Assembly: GCA_021788565.1 (NCBI GenBank)
Contig: JAJYKO010000195.1
Location: 1 to 8,390 of the forward strand
DNA length: 8,390 bases
Direction: 5' to 3'
Source of the DNA: Chloroflexota bacterium
Lineage (GTDB): Bacteria; Chloroflexota; UBA6077
The translations under genes were made by a program, and so were the position numbers. This document shows positions 1 to 5,836 of this stretch, in pieces (positions within the stretch are counted from its first letter, which is position 1; every line of letters starts with the position of its first letter). Below the pieces are notes generated by a model. The model did not search any database, was not told the origin of the DNA, and was given only the letters and a program-made list of their open reading frames with translations.

Positions 1-16
1 ATACGCACAACGATCC

Positions 17-43
17 GGCGGGCGTCGCTTCGCTCCGTCCGCC
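17..43. repeat. GC-rich hairpin, REP-like palindrome
   Basis: The arms GGCGGGCG (17-24) and CGTCCGCC (36-43) pair over 8 bp with one G-T wobble on the plus strand; on the minus strand that position is an A-C mismatch. The loop contains TCGCTTCGCTC. The hairpin lies just after the TAA (50-52) of a minus-strand frame. Its GGCGG...AGCGAAGCG...CCGCC pattern resembles intergenic palindromes seen in many environmental bacteria. No T-run follows, so a standard terminator is unlikely. The copy number in the genome is unknown. Confidence 0.4.
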
Positions 44-49
44 CTACGC

Positions 50-229
50 TTACTTGCCCGCCTGCACCGGCACGGCATCGAACGCTAGCGCCTCAAACGG
101 CGCAAGCGAGAACGTGTGCGGCTTGCTGCCGTCTGCCGGCAAGCATTTCATGCGCTGGCGACGATAGGGCGCGCCAGTCCATGACCGGCGACCCCAGAAG
201 TAGACCCGTCCCTCGTGCCCTTCCGGGCA
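50..229 (-). pseudogene. Possible zinc-ribbon-like gene fragment
   Basis: A minus-strand frame stays open from an upstream stop at 314-316 down to TAA at 50-52. From CPEGH (215-229) to the stop it encodes 59 residues. The visible pattern is CPxGH, then GRVYFWG, then YRRQRMKC (Cys at 143-145), then SKPHTFS (His at 116-118). That spacing recalls the small Cys/His ribbons at the N-terminus of some transposon-associated proteins of high-GC bacteria. The last 20 residues (LAPFEALAFDAVPVQAGK) look instead like an ordinary C-terminus, perhaps of a glycoside-hydrolase-type protein. There is no ATG or GTG with a ribosome site before CPEGH. Codon third positions are mostly G or C, as in real genes here. 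It may be a remnant, or a junction of two remnants. I do not recognise the gene, and chance is not excluded. Confidence 0.28.
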
Positions 230-564
230 CCTCGTCGGCCAGAGGGGTGGAGTACACGTGCCGAGGCGGCAATGTCGTCGAGCCCAGCGCTCACCAGGCT
301 CGGATCGCCATGTTCAATAAGCTGGCGGATGACACTAAGCCCTACTACAGCGTTCACGCCAGATTGCAGCGATACGTGCAGAGCACTCGCAATGACTCCC
401 TCTACCTTGATCGAAACACGGGCAGTCTCCCTCACCAGAGTTTCAGCCCTTCATTTGCTGACCAGTTCGTAGCCCGCGTTCGCGCGTTTGCCAAGGCGCT
501 TTGGCCTGACATGCGTCGGCATCGATAGCGAGTCCGACTGCACGGACAAGCTCCAGCACGAGAG
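230..564. other. Stretch with no supportable gene
   Basis: Two overlapping antisense frames cross here: a GTG-started minus frame (148-435, 95 residues) and a plus frame (181-528, 115 residues). Neither has a ribosome site or a recognisable motif, and neither continues into a known domain. A weak hairpin (GTCCG at 532-536, CGGAC at 543-547, loop ACTGCA) and a wobble-paired palindrome (490-505) sit downstream of the methyltransferase end. Neither is followed by a T-run. The area is probably degraded intergenic DNA between an old element and the methyltransferase gene. Confidence 0.4.
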
Positions 565-966
565 TCAGGCCGTGGTGGGTTTCAGAGGCCAATCGTAGGC
601 GGACTCCTTGGCCGCGAGGTAATTGGCGTCCAATCTTGGGCCCATCAGCAACAGAGCCGTGATGCGCCGCACCATGTCCCGCACCTCGCGCGCCTCCTCC
701 GGAGAGAGCTCTCTTCCGAGCAGGTCTTTCTCACGGTAACTCAGCCACTTCTTGATTACCTGGTAGCCGCCGATGGTGTAGTTCCACACATTCGCGGGAA
801 CGTTGTGCCAGTAGGCGACCGGGTTCAGATACACGTCGCAGGTTTCATCACCCAGGATCTGGAGGATCTGATCCGTGGAGAGACGCATGCGATCGGGCGT
901 CTCGTGCAGGGCGGTCAACTCGGTGGCGGTGTAGCTCCGGGTTGCGATCCGCCCCTGGCCCGGCAT
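565..966 (-). CDS. C-terminal specificity fragment of the methyltransferase
   Basis: This 133-residue piece begins at ATG 964-966 and is in the same frame as the methyltransferase core, separated from it only by the TGA at 994-996. It carries DVYLNPVAYWHNVPANVW and then YTIGGYQVIKKWLSYREKD, a signature of the C-terminal specificity domain of type ISP enzymes, followed by a helix ending in LLLMGPRLDANY. In the family the segment just before its Met reads WGHxGKxGxTMPGKG. Here the bases between the stop and the Met still encode GHHGKDGIT and the Met is followed by PGQGR, so this is the tail of a longer protein and not an independent gene. No good ribosome site precedes 966, so separate translation is doubtful. 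The C-terminal end looks intact. Confidence 0.7.
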   Translation of the reverse strand: MPGQGRIATRSYTATELTALHETPDRMRLSTDQILQILGDETCDVYLNPVAYWHNVPANVWNYTIGGYQVIKKWLSYREKDLLGRELSPEEAREVRDMVRRITALLLMGPRLDANYLAAKESAYDWPLKPTTA

Positions 967-993
967 GGTGATACCATCCTTGCCATGGTGGCC

Positions 994-996
994 TCA
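994..996 (-). other. In-frame TGA replacing a conserved Trp
   Basis: The minus strand reads GAC ATC ACC GCT GGC TGA GGC CAC CAT GGC. Homologues have TAGWGH at this point, so TGG to TGA is one G-to-A change. The frame stays open on both sides and the downstream 133 residues are well conserved in type. Other Trp codons in this gene are TGG. Confidence 0.7.
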
Positions 997-3009
997 GCCA
1001 GCGGTGATGTCCAGGTCGCCAGCCGCAGCGTCCAGGGCGCCGCCTCCGACTCGCGAGATCACAGCGATGGTCCTCATCTCCGAGGTGAGGGCACCAGCCG
1101 TCGTGCCCTGCACCGCCGTCTCGGGATCCAGGAGGGCTGCCACCTGCCTGCCCAGTTCGGCCGAGGCCGCCAGCCCTTCCCTAGAGGCGGGAAGGGGGAT
1201 GCGAGGCCAGTCTGACTGGATACCTGAGGAGTTTTCATCTAGATAGCGCGGAGAACAGCCTACAGCGAGAGCATGCAGCCAAATGTGAGAGCCAACTTGC
1301 CCGTCAATATCGTCATCGGAAAACCCCAGATTGGCCAGATATGAGCGGGCCTCCTGTGACAAGTTAGCCTTGATACCTTGATGATCCGTCGTTTTGTCTG
1401 CGATGAATGCGAGCTGCCTTGGGATGGCACTACGCCCCTCGCTTGGTGCAAATCGGAGATGGAAAGGAATGAAATAAGCATCCTTGTGCAGGATGTGCTG
1501 ATCGGCAAGGTGCCTGCTGTAGTAAATGGCAGCGCCGTCTTTGGCGCGCGGAGCGTGGCACCTGGCAATGAGGTACTCGCTGTTTGTTGATATCTGATCC
1601 AGCAGTTCTGGCCGCACTCGATTCCACAGGTTCGTAGTCCGCTCTATGTAAGCCCAACGCAGGTCATAGGGCTTGAATCCGAAGCGGTGGACGTTCTCCT
1701 CGTGGAAGTGCGATTCCTGTTGGAGTCTGTCTCTGGTTGCCTTTGCATCGAAAGCAGCAGCATCAGTCGTGAGCCCAGGATGCAGCCTACTTATCTGATC
1801 GAACGACACTCCTGGGTCATAGTAGGCGCACATCCGCTGTGTGATGACGTCTCTGGACAAATCATGCAGGGCTTGGCCTCGGTTGTCGTTCAGGCCAAGC
1901 ATTGGTCGCCTGTAACTGAGGTCCTGCAAGGTGGGCCAAGAGGCGTACTTGGAGGCGACGATTGAAGGCCGAAAGGAGAATCTGTTTATTCTGGTGGGAG
2001 TCACCTCCCGATACTGGCCATCGAAATCAGAGGCGCCGAGGCTGGCAAGCAGGTCCGACCACTTGTTACTACCCCAGAGATCCCGAAATCGCACATCCCG
2101 CTCTCTTACATGTCTGTCGCCGCGGACCATCAGGCCAATGACCGTTCCGACCTGAATGCCTTGGGGGTTGTATTCCGTGGAGAAAATGCTGGGATCTCGT
2201 TTGCCGTCGGGAGTGAGCTTGCCCGTCCAACGGCTGTCTCCATTCAGGCAGTCGAACCAAAGTCGGTCGAACTGACTAAGAAAGCGCTCACGCATCACGG
2301 CGAAAGATGGCTCGGACAGGTAGGAGAAGTTGGATATGTAGCAAACGATCCCTTGTCCTGTCTGTTCGGCGATGCGCCTCTCTGCCAATCGGAAGAAGCG
2401 CACGTACAAATCGTCGAGGTAGTTCTTGGTAATGCCCCAATCCTTCAGCCCCTGCTTGTACGGTTCAAGCAGACCCTGTTCCTCGGCCGGGCTCACGCCA
2501 GCGAAGCCATTGTATGGTGGGTTTCCCAGAACCACCAAGATCGGCACGTCGCGCTTGACCTTCCGGGCGGCGTCTCGCTCCTCTTTCAGCTCCGGCATGC
2601 CCGCCAGTTGGAGTTGGACCACTCGCTCTTTGCCAGGGTCCGGCGGTTCCCAGCCGGTGAGGGCGTTGGTGAGGTACACGCCGGCCCTTTCCCGGCCGCT
2701 GGCGGATAGAGGCGCGCCGTACTGCTGGAGCAGCAGACCGAGCTGCATATGCGCCACGACGAACGGTGCCGGGAGGATCTCGAAGCCGAAGACTCTATTC
2801 AGGGAGGCACGTTTCAGGTCGTGGCCCAGGAGAGCCTCCTCCCCCTTCGCCTGGAGGGTTGCGGCGATGTGACGCAACACCTCCACCAGATACGCACCGG
2901 TCCCGCAGCAGGGGTCCAGCACGTTGACCCGAGGATCTGCCAGTCCGTCGGGAATGCCCAGCTCCTCCCGCAGGACGGTATCGACCCGGGCGACCATGTA
3001 CCGCACCAC
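994..3009 (-). CDS. Methyltransferase core and target-recognition fragment
   Basis: The 671-residue open frame has a GTG at 3007-3009 or an ATG at 2995-2997 as possible starts. Neither has a clear ribosome site, because the natural frame runs in from upstream past a TAG. The SAM-binding motif I is DPCCGTG (residues 32-38), the motif II/III region is FGFEILPAPF (about 75-84), and catalytic motif IV is NPPY (163-166, DNA 2512-2523), diagnostic of adenine-N6 methyltransferases of the gamma class. Residues from about 270 to 520 would be target recognition. The last part holds IWLHALAVG and DWPRIPLPASREGL, typical of type ISP enzymes. Bases just before the start encode FDPELRKELGVWYTPPE, a conserved lead-in that this fragment loses. 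The catalytic core is complete, so residual SAM binding is possible, but the N-terminal helices and the C-terminal tail are missing. Confidence 0.75.
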   Translation of the reverse strand: MVRYMVARVDTVLREELGIPDGLADPRVNVLDPCCGTGAYLVEVLRHIAATLQAKGEEALLGHDLKRASLNRVFGFEILPAPFVVAHMQLGLLLQQYGAPLSASGRERAGVYLTNALTGWEPPDPGKERVVQLQLAGMPELKEERDAARKVKRDVPILVVLGNPPYNGFAGVSPAEEQGLLEPYKQGLKDWGITKNYLDDLYVRFFRLAERRIAEQTGQGIVCYISNFSYLSEPSFAVMRERFLSQFDRLWFDCLNGDSRWTGKLTPDGKRDPSIFSTEYNPQGIQVGTVIGLMVRGDRHVRERDVRFRDLWGSNKWSDLLASLGASDFDGQYREVTPTRINRFSFRPSIVASKYASWPTLQDLSYRRPMLGLNDNRGQALHDLSRDVITQRMCAYYDPGVSFDQISRLHPGLTTDAAAFDAKATRDRLQQESHFHEENVHRFGFKPYDLRWAYIERTTNLWNRVRPELLDQISTNSEYLIARCHAPRAKDGAAIYYSRHLADQHILHKDAYFIPFHLRFAPSEGRSAIPRQLAFIADKTTDHQGIKANLSQEARSYLANLGFSDDDIDGQVGSHIWLHALAVGCSPRYLDENSSGIQSDWPRIPLPASREGLAASAELGRQVAALLDPETAVQGTTAGALTSEMRTIAVISRVGGGALDAAAGDLDITAG

Positions 3010-3063
3010 CTCAGGCGGCGTGTACCATACCCCCAGCTCCTTGCGCAGCTCCGGATCGAAGGC

Positions 3064-3066
3064 CTA
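3064..3066 (-). other. In-frame TAG between linker and methyltransferase core
   Basis: The minus strand reads TAC GAG CCC TTC ATC TAG GCC TTC GAT CCG GAG. The family usually has YEPFLEAFDPELR here, so TAG most simply derives from a GAG (Glu) codon by one G-to-T change. The frame before and after is identical and protein-like on both sides. Confidence 0.7.
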
Positions 3067-3489
3067 GATGAAGGGCTCGTAGAAGTACTGGACAGCCTTG
3101 CCCTCGTCGAAGCGGGAGAAGAAGGCGTCCAGGTCCACCCTGTCGAGAGCGGCGCCGGTCCAGTCGAGGACCTCCACCAGCCCCAGGGGACCCAGTTTGG
3201 CGGGGGTGGCCACCTCCTCGAAGAGGGCTCGGATCATGGGGACGTTGAGCCACCAGGCTGACTCACGCCAGGCAAAGCGCCCCGCGCTCCTCCGCTGACG
3301 GCGTTGCTTGCTCCACAGGACCCACGCGGAGAAGATGCCGTAGAAGAGGGTCTGCACCAGGGTAGAACGGAAGAAGTGGTCGCCCTTGTGGCCCTCGAAG
3401 CGGATGCCCAGCGCCTCTTCCAGCGCCGTGCGGACGGCGGCCAGGGCCGGCAGGTCCGCCCGCGACTCGCACCCTGGCGTCTCGGGCAT
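3064..3489 (-). CDS. Linker fragment of the methyltransferase
   Basis: This 141-residue frame opens at ATG 3487-3489, but only the part after about residue 8 belongs to the family sequence. It contains RADLPALAAVRTALEEALGI, then GHKGDHFFRSTLVQTLFYG and FSAWVLW, the helical segment joining the nuclease-like domain to the methyltransferase core in large type ISP-like enzymes. It ends at VQYFYEPFI just before the TAG. The ATG lies inside the other frame's coding sequence and has no ribosome site, so this is the +1-shifted continuation of the upstream fragment rather than a gene of its own. Confidence 0.65.
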   Translation of the reverse strand: MPETPGCESRADLPALAAVRTALEEALGIRFEGHKGDHFFRSTLVQTLFYGIFSAWVLWSKQRRQRRSAGRFAWRESAWWLNVPMIRALFEEVATPAKLGPLGLVEVLDWTGAALDRVDLDAFFSRFDEGKAVQYFYEPFI

Positions 3490-4180
3490 AGGAGGCGAGG
3501 ATCCTCGCCACGTCCTCCGGCGCCTGGATGCGGGCCCGGTAGAGCAGCACCCGCCTCAGGTATTCGGTGAGCCTTTCTCCATGCTCCCGCGCCGTCGTCC
3601 TGGGATGAGCCGCGGCGGCCCAGAAGTCGGGCTCGCTGTCGGCGAGCTGATAGCTCTCCAGCTTGGTCCGGTTGCCCTCGGCGTCCTCCCCCACCAGCAC
3701 GAAGTCTCGGAAAGTCGTGACGAGGACTAGGCGGTATCGCTCCCAGTACCGGCGGACTTGCTCGCTGTCGGCTTCCTCGAGGGCGTCGGCCCCGGTGCCC
3801 TCGGCCTCGATCACCCCGGAGGCCGGAATATGGTCGAGAAGGGGAATATCGTCGGCCGCCCGGCAAAGCTGGTCCGCGGTGAACAATCCGCCGTCGGGGA
3901 ATCCGGCTCCCTGGTTCTTGAGCGCCATGACGCATCGGACCCTCGGCTTGAGAGTCTTGCCTATCTCGTTCAGGAGGGTTTCCAGGGGGCCGTAGTAGGA
4001 AGTCTCAGGACGGCCGGCCCGAGAGGAGTGGATCTCGAACAGCTCGCGGAGGTAGTTCTCGACGGCCGGCCAATTGCCGGCGTGGTCGCCCTCAACCGGC
4101 TCCGAGCTTCCCAGCAGCCAGGAAATTGAGGGTGCCTCGCTGCTCTCTGCCGCTGTTCTTTCCTTCTTCGTCCCTACCAT
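3263..4180 (-). CDS. N-terminal nuclease-like fragment of the methyltransferase
   Basis: The open frame is 305 residues, but only about the first 240 (4180 to about 3461) are true family sequence. After ARVRVA the frame slips and becomes a Gly/Pro/Arg-rich shadow up to TGA 3263-3265. Visible parts are a conserved N-terminal helix with YLRELFEI (43-50), GPLETLLNEIG (64-74), FPDGG (94-98), GVIEAEGTG (122-130), a QxxxY pair (Q141, Y145) and YRLVLVTTFRDFVLVG (149-164). This layout matches PD-(D/E)xK-like domains at the front of some methyltransferase/endonuclease fusions, where the motif is usually ExK. Here it is E125-A-E127. ATG at 4178-4180 with GGAG seven bases upstream is a credible start, so a truncated protein could still be made. 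Confidence 0.65.
   Translation of the reverse strand: MVGTKKERTAAESSEAPSISWLLGSSEPVEGDHAGNWPAVENYLRELFEIHSSRAGRPETSYYGPLETLLNEIGKTLKPRVRCVMALKNQGAGFPDGGLFTADQLCRAADDIPLLDHIPASGVIEAEGTGADALEEADSEQVRRYWERYRLVLVTTFRDFVLVGEDAEGNRTKLESYQLADSEPDFWAAAAHPRTTAREHGERLTEYLRRVLLYRARIQAPEDVARILASYARDARVRVAGGPAGPGRRPHGAGRGAGHPLRGPQGRPLLPFYPGADPLLRHLLRVGPVEQATPSAEERGALCLA
3459..3461 (-). other. Single-base insertion (+1 frameshift) in a GGG run
   Basis: The minus strand reads GTC GCG GGC GGA CCT in the upstream frame. Removing one G from the GGG run gives GTC GCG GCG GAC CTG (VAADL), which joins YARDARVRVA to DLPALAAVRTALEEALG without a seam. The exact inserted base cannot be fixed within the run. The corrected locus length is a whole number of codons. 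Confidence 0.65.
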
Positions 4181-4187
4181 GAAGGAT

Positions 4188-4191
4188 CTCC
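4188..4191 (-). promoter_or_regulatory. Ribosome binding site of the methyltransferase
   Basis: The minus strand reads GGAGATCCTTCATG: a GGAG core seven bases before the ATG at 4178-4180. It decides the start of the N-terminal fragment and shows that initiation signals survive although the gene is broken. Confidence 0.6.
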
Positions 4192-4271
4192 ATACCGCGT
4201 TGTTCTGTTGTTGCCATTATCCATGGACTGAGAAGGATGTCCCGGGGTGAACAATGTGGTTGGTGAGGCAG

Positions 4272-4280
4272 AGTATAACA
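4272..4280 (-). promoter_or_regulatory. Extended -10 promoter candidate for the methyltransferase
   Basis: The minus strand has TGTTATACT, which fits the extended -10 form TGnTATAAT with one mismatch. It lies about 90 bases before the ATG at 4180. No convincing -35 hexamer is found 17 or 18 bases upstream, which is common for extended -10 promoters. The predicted leader would run from about 4264 to 4181. Confidence 0.4.
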
Positions 4281-4358
4281 GGTTCTCTCGCTCCGTGGCC
4301 GCTGACGGCTGGCGCGACCTCTTCATCTGATCGGCGATAAGCAGAACGAGGCGACCGG

Positions 4359-4390
4359 CCGCCCGTCGGGAGCGAGTCCCGATCGGGCGG
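4359..4390. terminator. Strong inverted repeat between the 59-residue gene and the methyltransferase
   Basis: The left arm CCGCCCGTCGGGA (4359-4371) and right arm TCCCGATCGGGCGG (4377-4390) pair over 13 bp with a single bulged base around a 5-base loop, GCGAG. It starts 23 bases beyond the TAG of the minus-strand 59-residue gene, so it is well placed to end that transcript. On the minus strand no T-run follows. On the plus strand GTAGCGTTTT follows. It could also be a stabilising 3' hairpin or a protein-binding palindrome. Confidence 0.45.
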
Positions 4391-4412
4391 GTAGCGTTTT
4401 CGGCGGGGCATG

Positions 4413-4592
4413 CTATCGCCTGGTACGCTTCGGCTTGGTGGTTCGTGCCTTGTATACTTTGACGCTGCTCTTCAGCGCAGCGCCGAGAGCACGCTCAGAC
4501 GCACGAGTCCCAGGTGGAGCCGCCTTGAATCTGGCCCACGCAGTCGCCATGTTGAGCAAGTTGCCCAAGGCACTCCAATCTGTACGCTTCAT
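4413..4592 (-). CDS. Small basic protein of unknown function
   Basis: The frame encodes 59 residues from ATG 4590-4592, chosen because GGGAGGTGA at 4598-4606 sits five bases upstream, the best ribosome site in the window. A longer start at 4658 would read through that site. The protein begins MKRTDWSALGNLLNMATAWA, a helix of mixed polarity. A second helical part follows (ASERALGAALKSSVKVYKA), and a very basic tail (KARTTKPKRTRR). There are no Cys residues and no signal peptide, and one hydrophobic helix face rather than a clear membrane span. I do not recognise a family. The tail suggests contact with nucleic acid. It diverges from the winged-helix gene at 4769 with 176 bases between, a common layout for a regulator and its target. 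Confidence 0.6.
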   Translation of the reverse strand: MKRTDWSALGNLLNMATAWARFKAAPPGTRASERALGAALKSSVKVYKARTTKPKRTRR

Positions 4593-4768
4593 GTCTGTCA
4601 CCTCCCTTCGTGTAATTTGTTCTGACACTGTGGATGTACACGTCGCCAGTACCCACATTCTATTCGTCTCCGGCCGTATTTCCAGGCTTCAGACGGGAGG
4701 GGACGGGGCTACTTTGGTGTAAGATGTAACGAGGCGCCTCCAGAATGCGACTTGGGTCGGGAGTACTG
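4593..4768. promoter_or_regulatory. Divergent intergenic region
   Basis: The 176 bases between the two divergent starts are locally less GC-rich next to the minus-strand gene. On the minus strand TAGAAT (4657-4662) is a possible -10, with only a weak -35 (CTGGAA) 17 bases above it. On the plus strand TAAGAT (4720-4725) is a possible -10 without a -35 partner. A short dyad GTGGATGTACAC lies near 4630-4641. No site is strong enough to call an operator. Confidence 0.3.
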
Positions 4769-5698
4769 ATGCACACGAAGACCGACCTGCTGACCGCAGC
4801 TGAACAGCAAGGTCACAAGGTCTCGGAGCGGCTCGTCCATGACTGGGTGGAGCTTGGCCTCTTGGATCGTCCCGATCGACACGGACTGGGGCGTGGAAAA
4901 GGCATTGTTGCACGCTGGCCGGATGAGCAGCGTCAACTGTTCCTGGCCCTTCTGGCCAAGCGCCGGGAGGGTGTGCGAGTGGGCAATCTCTGCAATGTCC
5001 CCGTCTGGGGCTGGTTGTGGTTCGGAGATCGTGCCGTTCCGCTCCGACAGGCCCGTCGCGCGTTGCACACATGGTGCAAGGGGGCAAGAGGCGCATCGTG
5101 GAGCCAGGCGCGAGCCGTCGCGAGCAAGATGATCAAGGTTATCGCCCATCCGGCGGCGGGCACCCGATCCCGTCGAGCTCTTCGGGATGCGGTGGCGCAG
5201 ACGCTCTACAGCGGCAAGTTCGATCCACACGACTTGCTTCCCCTCATCGCTGGGGTCGTCGATCCACGAGCCACGGGGGAATGGCGTGGCCCAGCTCAGA
5301 TGCCGCTCACGCCTGAAAGCATCATCAGCGTGTTCCAGTCGCGCCACGCGGCGATTGTCGGTCTCGATGCCATCGACGACAGCCTCTTCCACTGGGCACA
5401 CTTCGAATACCTGACGAACATCCCTGACTACCTCGATGAGCAGCCGTTACTCGCTGCAGACCCGGACCTGGGGCAATACTTCCCAGTGCCGGATATTAAC
5501 GACCTGGCCAGCAGTGCCTGCTTGGAACTGATCTCGATTCTCGGCGCGGGGCTGAGGGGTATTCCCAACGCCCCCGAAGACAGTCTCCACGGCCCGCGAC
5601 TCTGGCGTGAAAGAGGTTTGCGGTTCGTCGCAACCCAGGCAGTTAGTTCCAGCGGCCTGCGCGTGGCCTTCGAGGTGAGATCAGAAGGCCAGGAATGA
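4769..5698 (+). CDS. Winged helix-turn-helix (MerR-like) protein, unknown C-terminal domain
   Basis: The frame gives 309 residues from ATG 4769, preferred because GGGAG (4759-4763) lies five bases upstream. An in-frame ATG at 4745 would add eight residues but has only a distant GAGG. Residues about 5-33 (LLTAAEQQGHKVSERLVHDW, then VELGLL) form a MerR-like helix-turn-helix, and 34-52 (GLGRGKGIVARWP) read as the wing. QRQLFLALLAKRREG continues as a helix, followed by a Trp-rich segment (VPVWGWLWFG, 78-87). Residues about 100-170 are basic and helical. The remainder is acidic and unassigned (IDDSLFHWAHFEYL and beyond), ending in a mixed beta-like tail. There is no effector-binding domain I can name. 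A DNA-binding regulator of the divergent small gene or of the neighbouring element is the simplest role. It is the only confident plus-strand gene here. Confidence 0.7.
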   Translation: MHTKTDLLTAAEQQGHKVSERLVHDWVELGLLDRPDRHGLGRGKGIVARWPDEQRQLFLALLAKRREGVRVGNLCNVPVWGWLWFGDRAVPLRQARRALHTWCKGARGASWSQARAVASKMIKVIAHPAAGTRSRRALRDAVAQTLYSGKFDPHDLLPLIAGVVDPRATGEWRGPAQMPLTPESIISVFQSRHAAIVGLDAIDDSLFHWAHFEYLTNIPDYLDEQPLLAADPDLGQYFPVPDINDLASSACLELISILGAGLRGIPNAPEDSLHGPRLWRERGLRFVATQAVSSSGLRVAFEVRSEGQE

Positions 5699-5761
5699 CA
5701 GGCCAGGGCCTCACTGGTCCGCCTCCAAGCCATGACCTCGAAGGGTGCAATGTCACCGGAC

Positions 5762-5821
5762 AACAAAAAGGGCCGGCTCATACAGGCAGGAAACGATCTG
5801 CCTCGATGATGAACTGGCCCT
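5762..5821 (-). terminator. Branched hairpin plus T-run after the helicase gene
   Basis: Read on the minus strand, AGGGCC (5816-5821) pairs with GGCCCT (5769-5774) and encloses a second stem AGGCAG/CTGCCT (5798-5803 with 5784-5789). TTTTTGTTG follows directly. It begins 16 bases after the helicase stop at 5837-5839. The outer stem plus T-run fits an intrinsic terminator, though the enclosed loop is longer than usual. Confidence 0.5.
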
Positions 5822-5836
5822 CGTTGATGGAAGGAG

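Larger units (their letters stand above)
565..4180 (-). pseudogene. Type ISP-like adenine-N6 DNA methyltransferase, broken
   Basis: The whole locus would encode about 1204 residues if three lesions were undone: 3616 bases minus one extra base is exactly 1205 codons with the stop. Family members modify adenine in host DNA, and some are single-chain restriction-modification enzymes. Order from the N-terminus: a nuclease-like segment (PD at 95-96, IEAE at 124-127), a helical linker, the methyltransferase core (DPCCGTG and NPPY), a target-recognition region, and a C-terminal type ISP specificity segment. The lesions are a +1 frameshift near 3459-3461, TAG at 3064-3066 and TGA at 994-996. GGAG at 4188-4191, 7 bases before ATG, supports the start. 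No helicase domain lies inside this chain, unlike classical type ISP enzymes. PglX of BREX is a similar-sized alternative, but the C-terminus fits type ISP better. Sequencing error could mimic the lesions, though three make true decay more likely. Confidence 0.8.

Noticed and set aside
2110..2709. Plus-strand frame of 199 residues opposite the methyltransferase core
   Set aside because: It covers the NPPY region in antisense and has no independent coding support.
565..4180. Stop-codon recoding or programmed frameshifting to explain the broken methyltransferase
   Set aside because: TGA and TAG both end other genes in the window at sensible places, and no slippery site or recoding structure was seen. 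Three different lesion types in one gene fit decay better.
4217..4411. Minus-strand frame of 64 residues after the 59-residue gene
   Set aside because: It runs through the strong inverted repeat, has no ribosome site, and its composition is typical of non-coding GC-rich DNA.
5688..5712. Direct repeat of GGCCAGG around the stop of the winged-helix gene
   Set aside because: Two seven-base copies in GC-rich DNA are expected by chance; there is no terminator or site structure.
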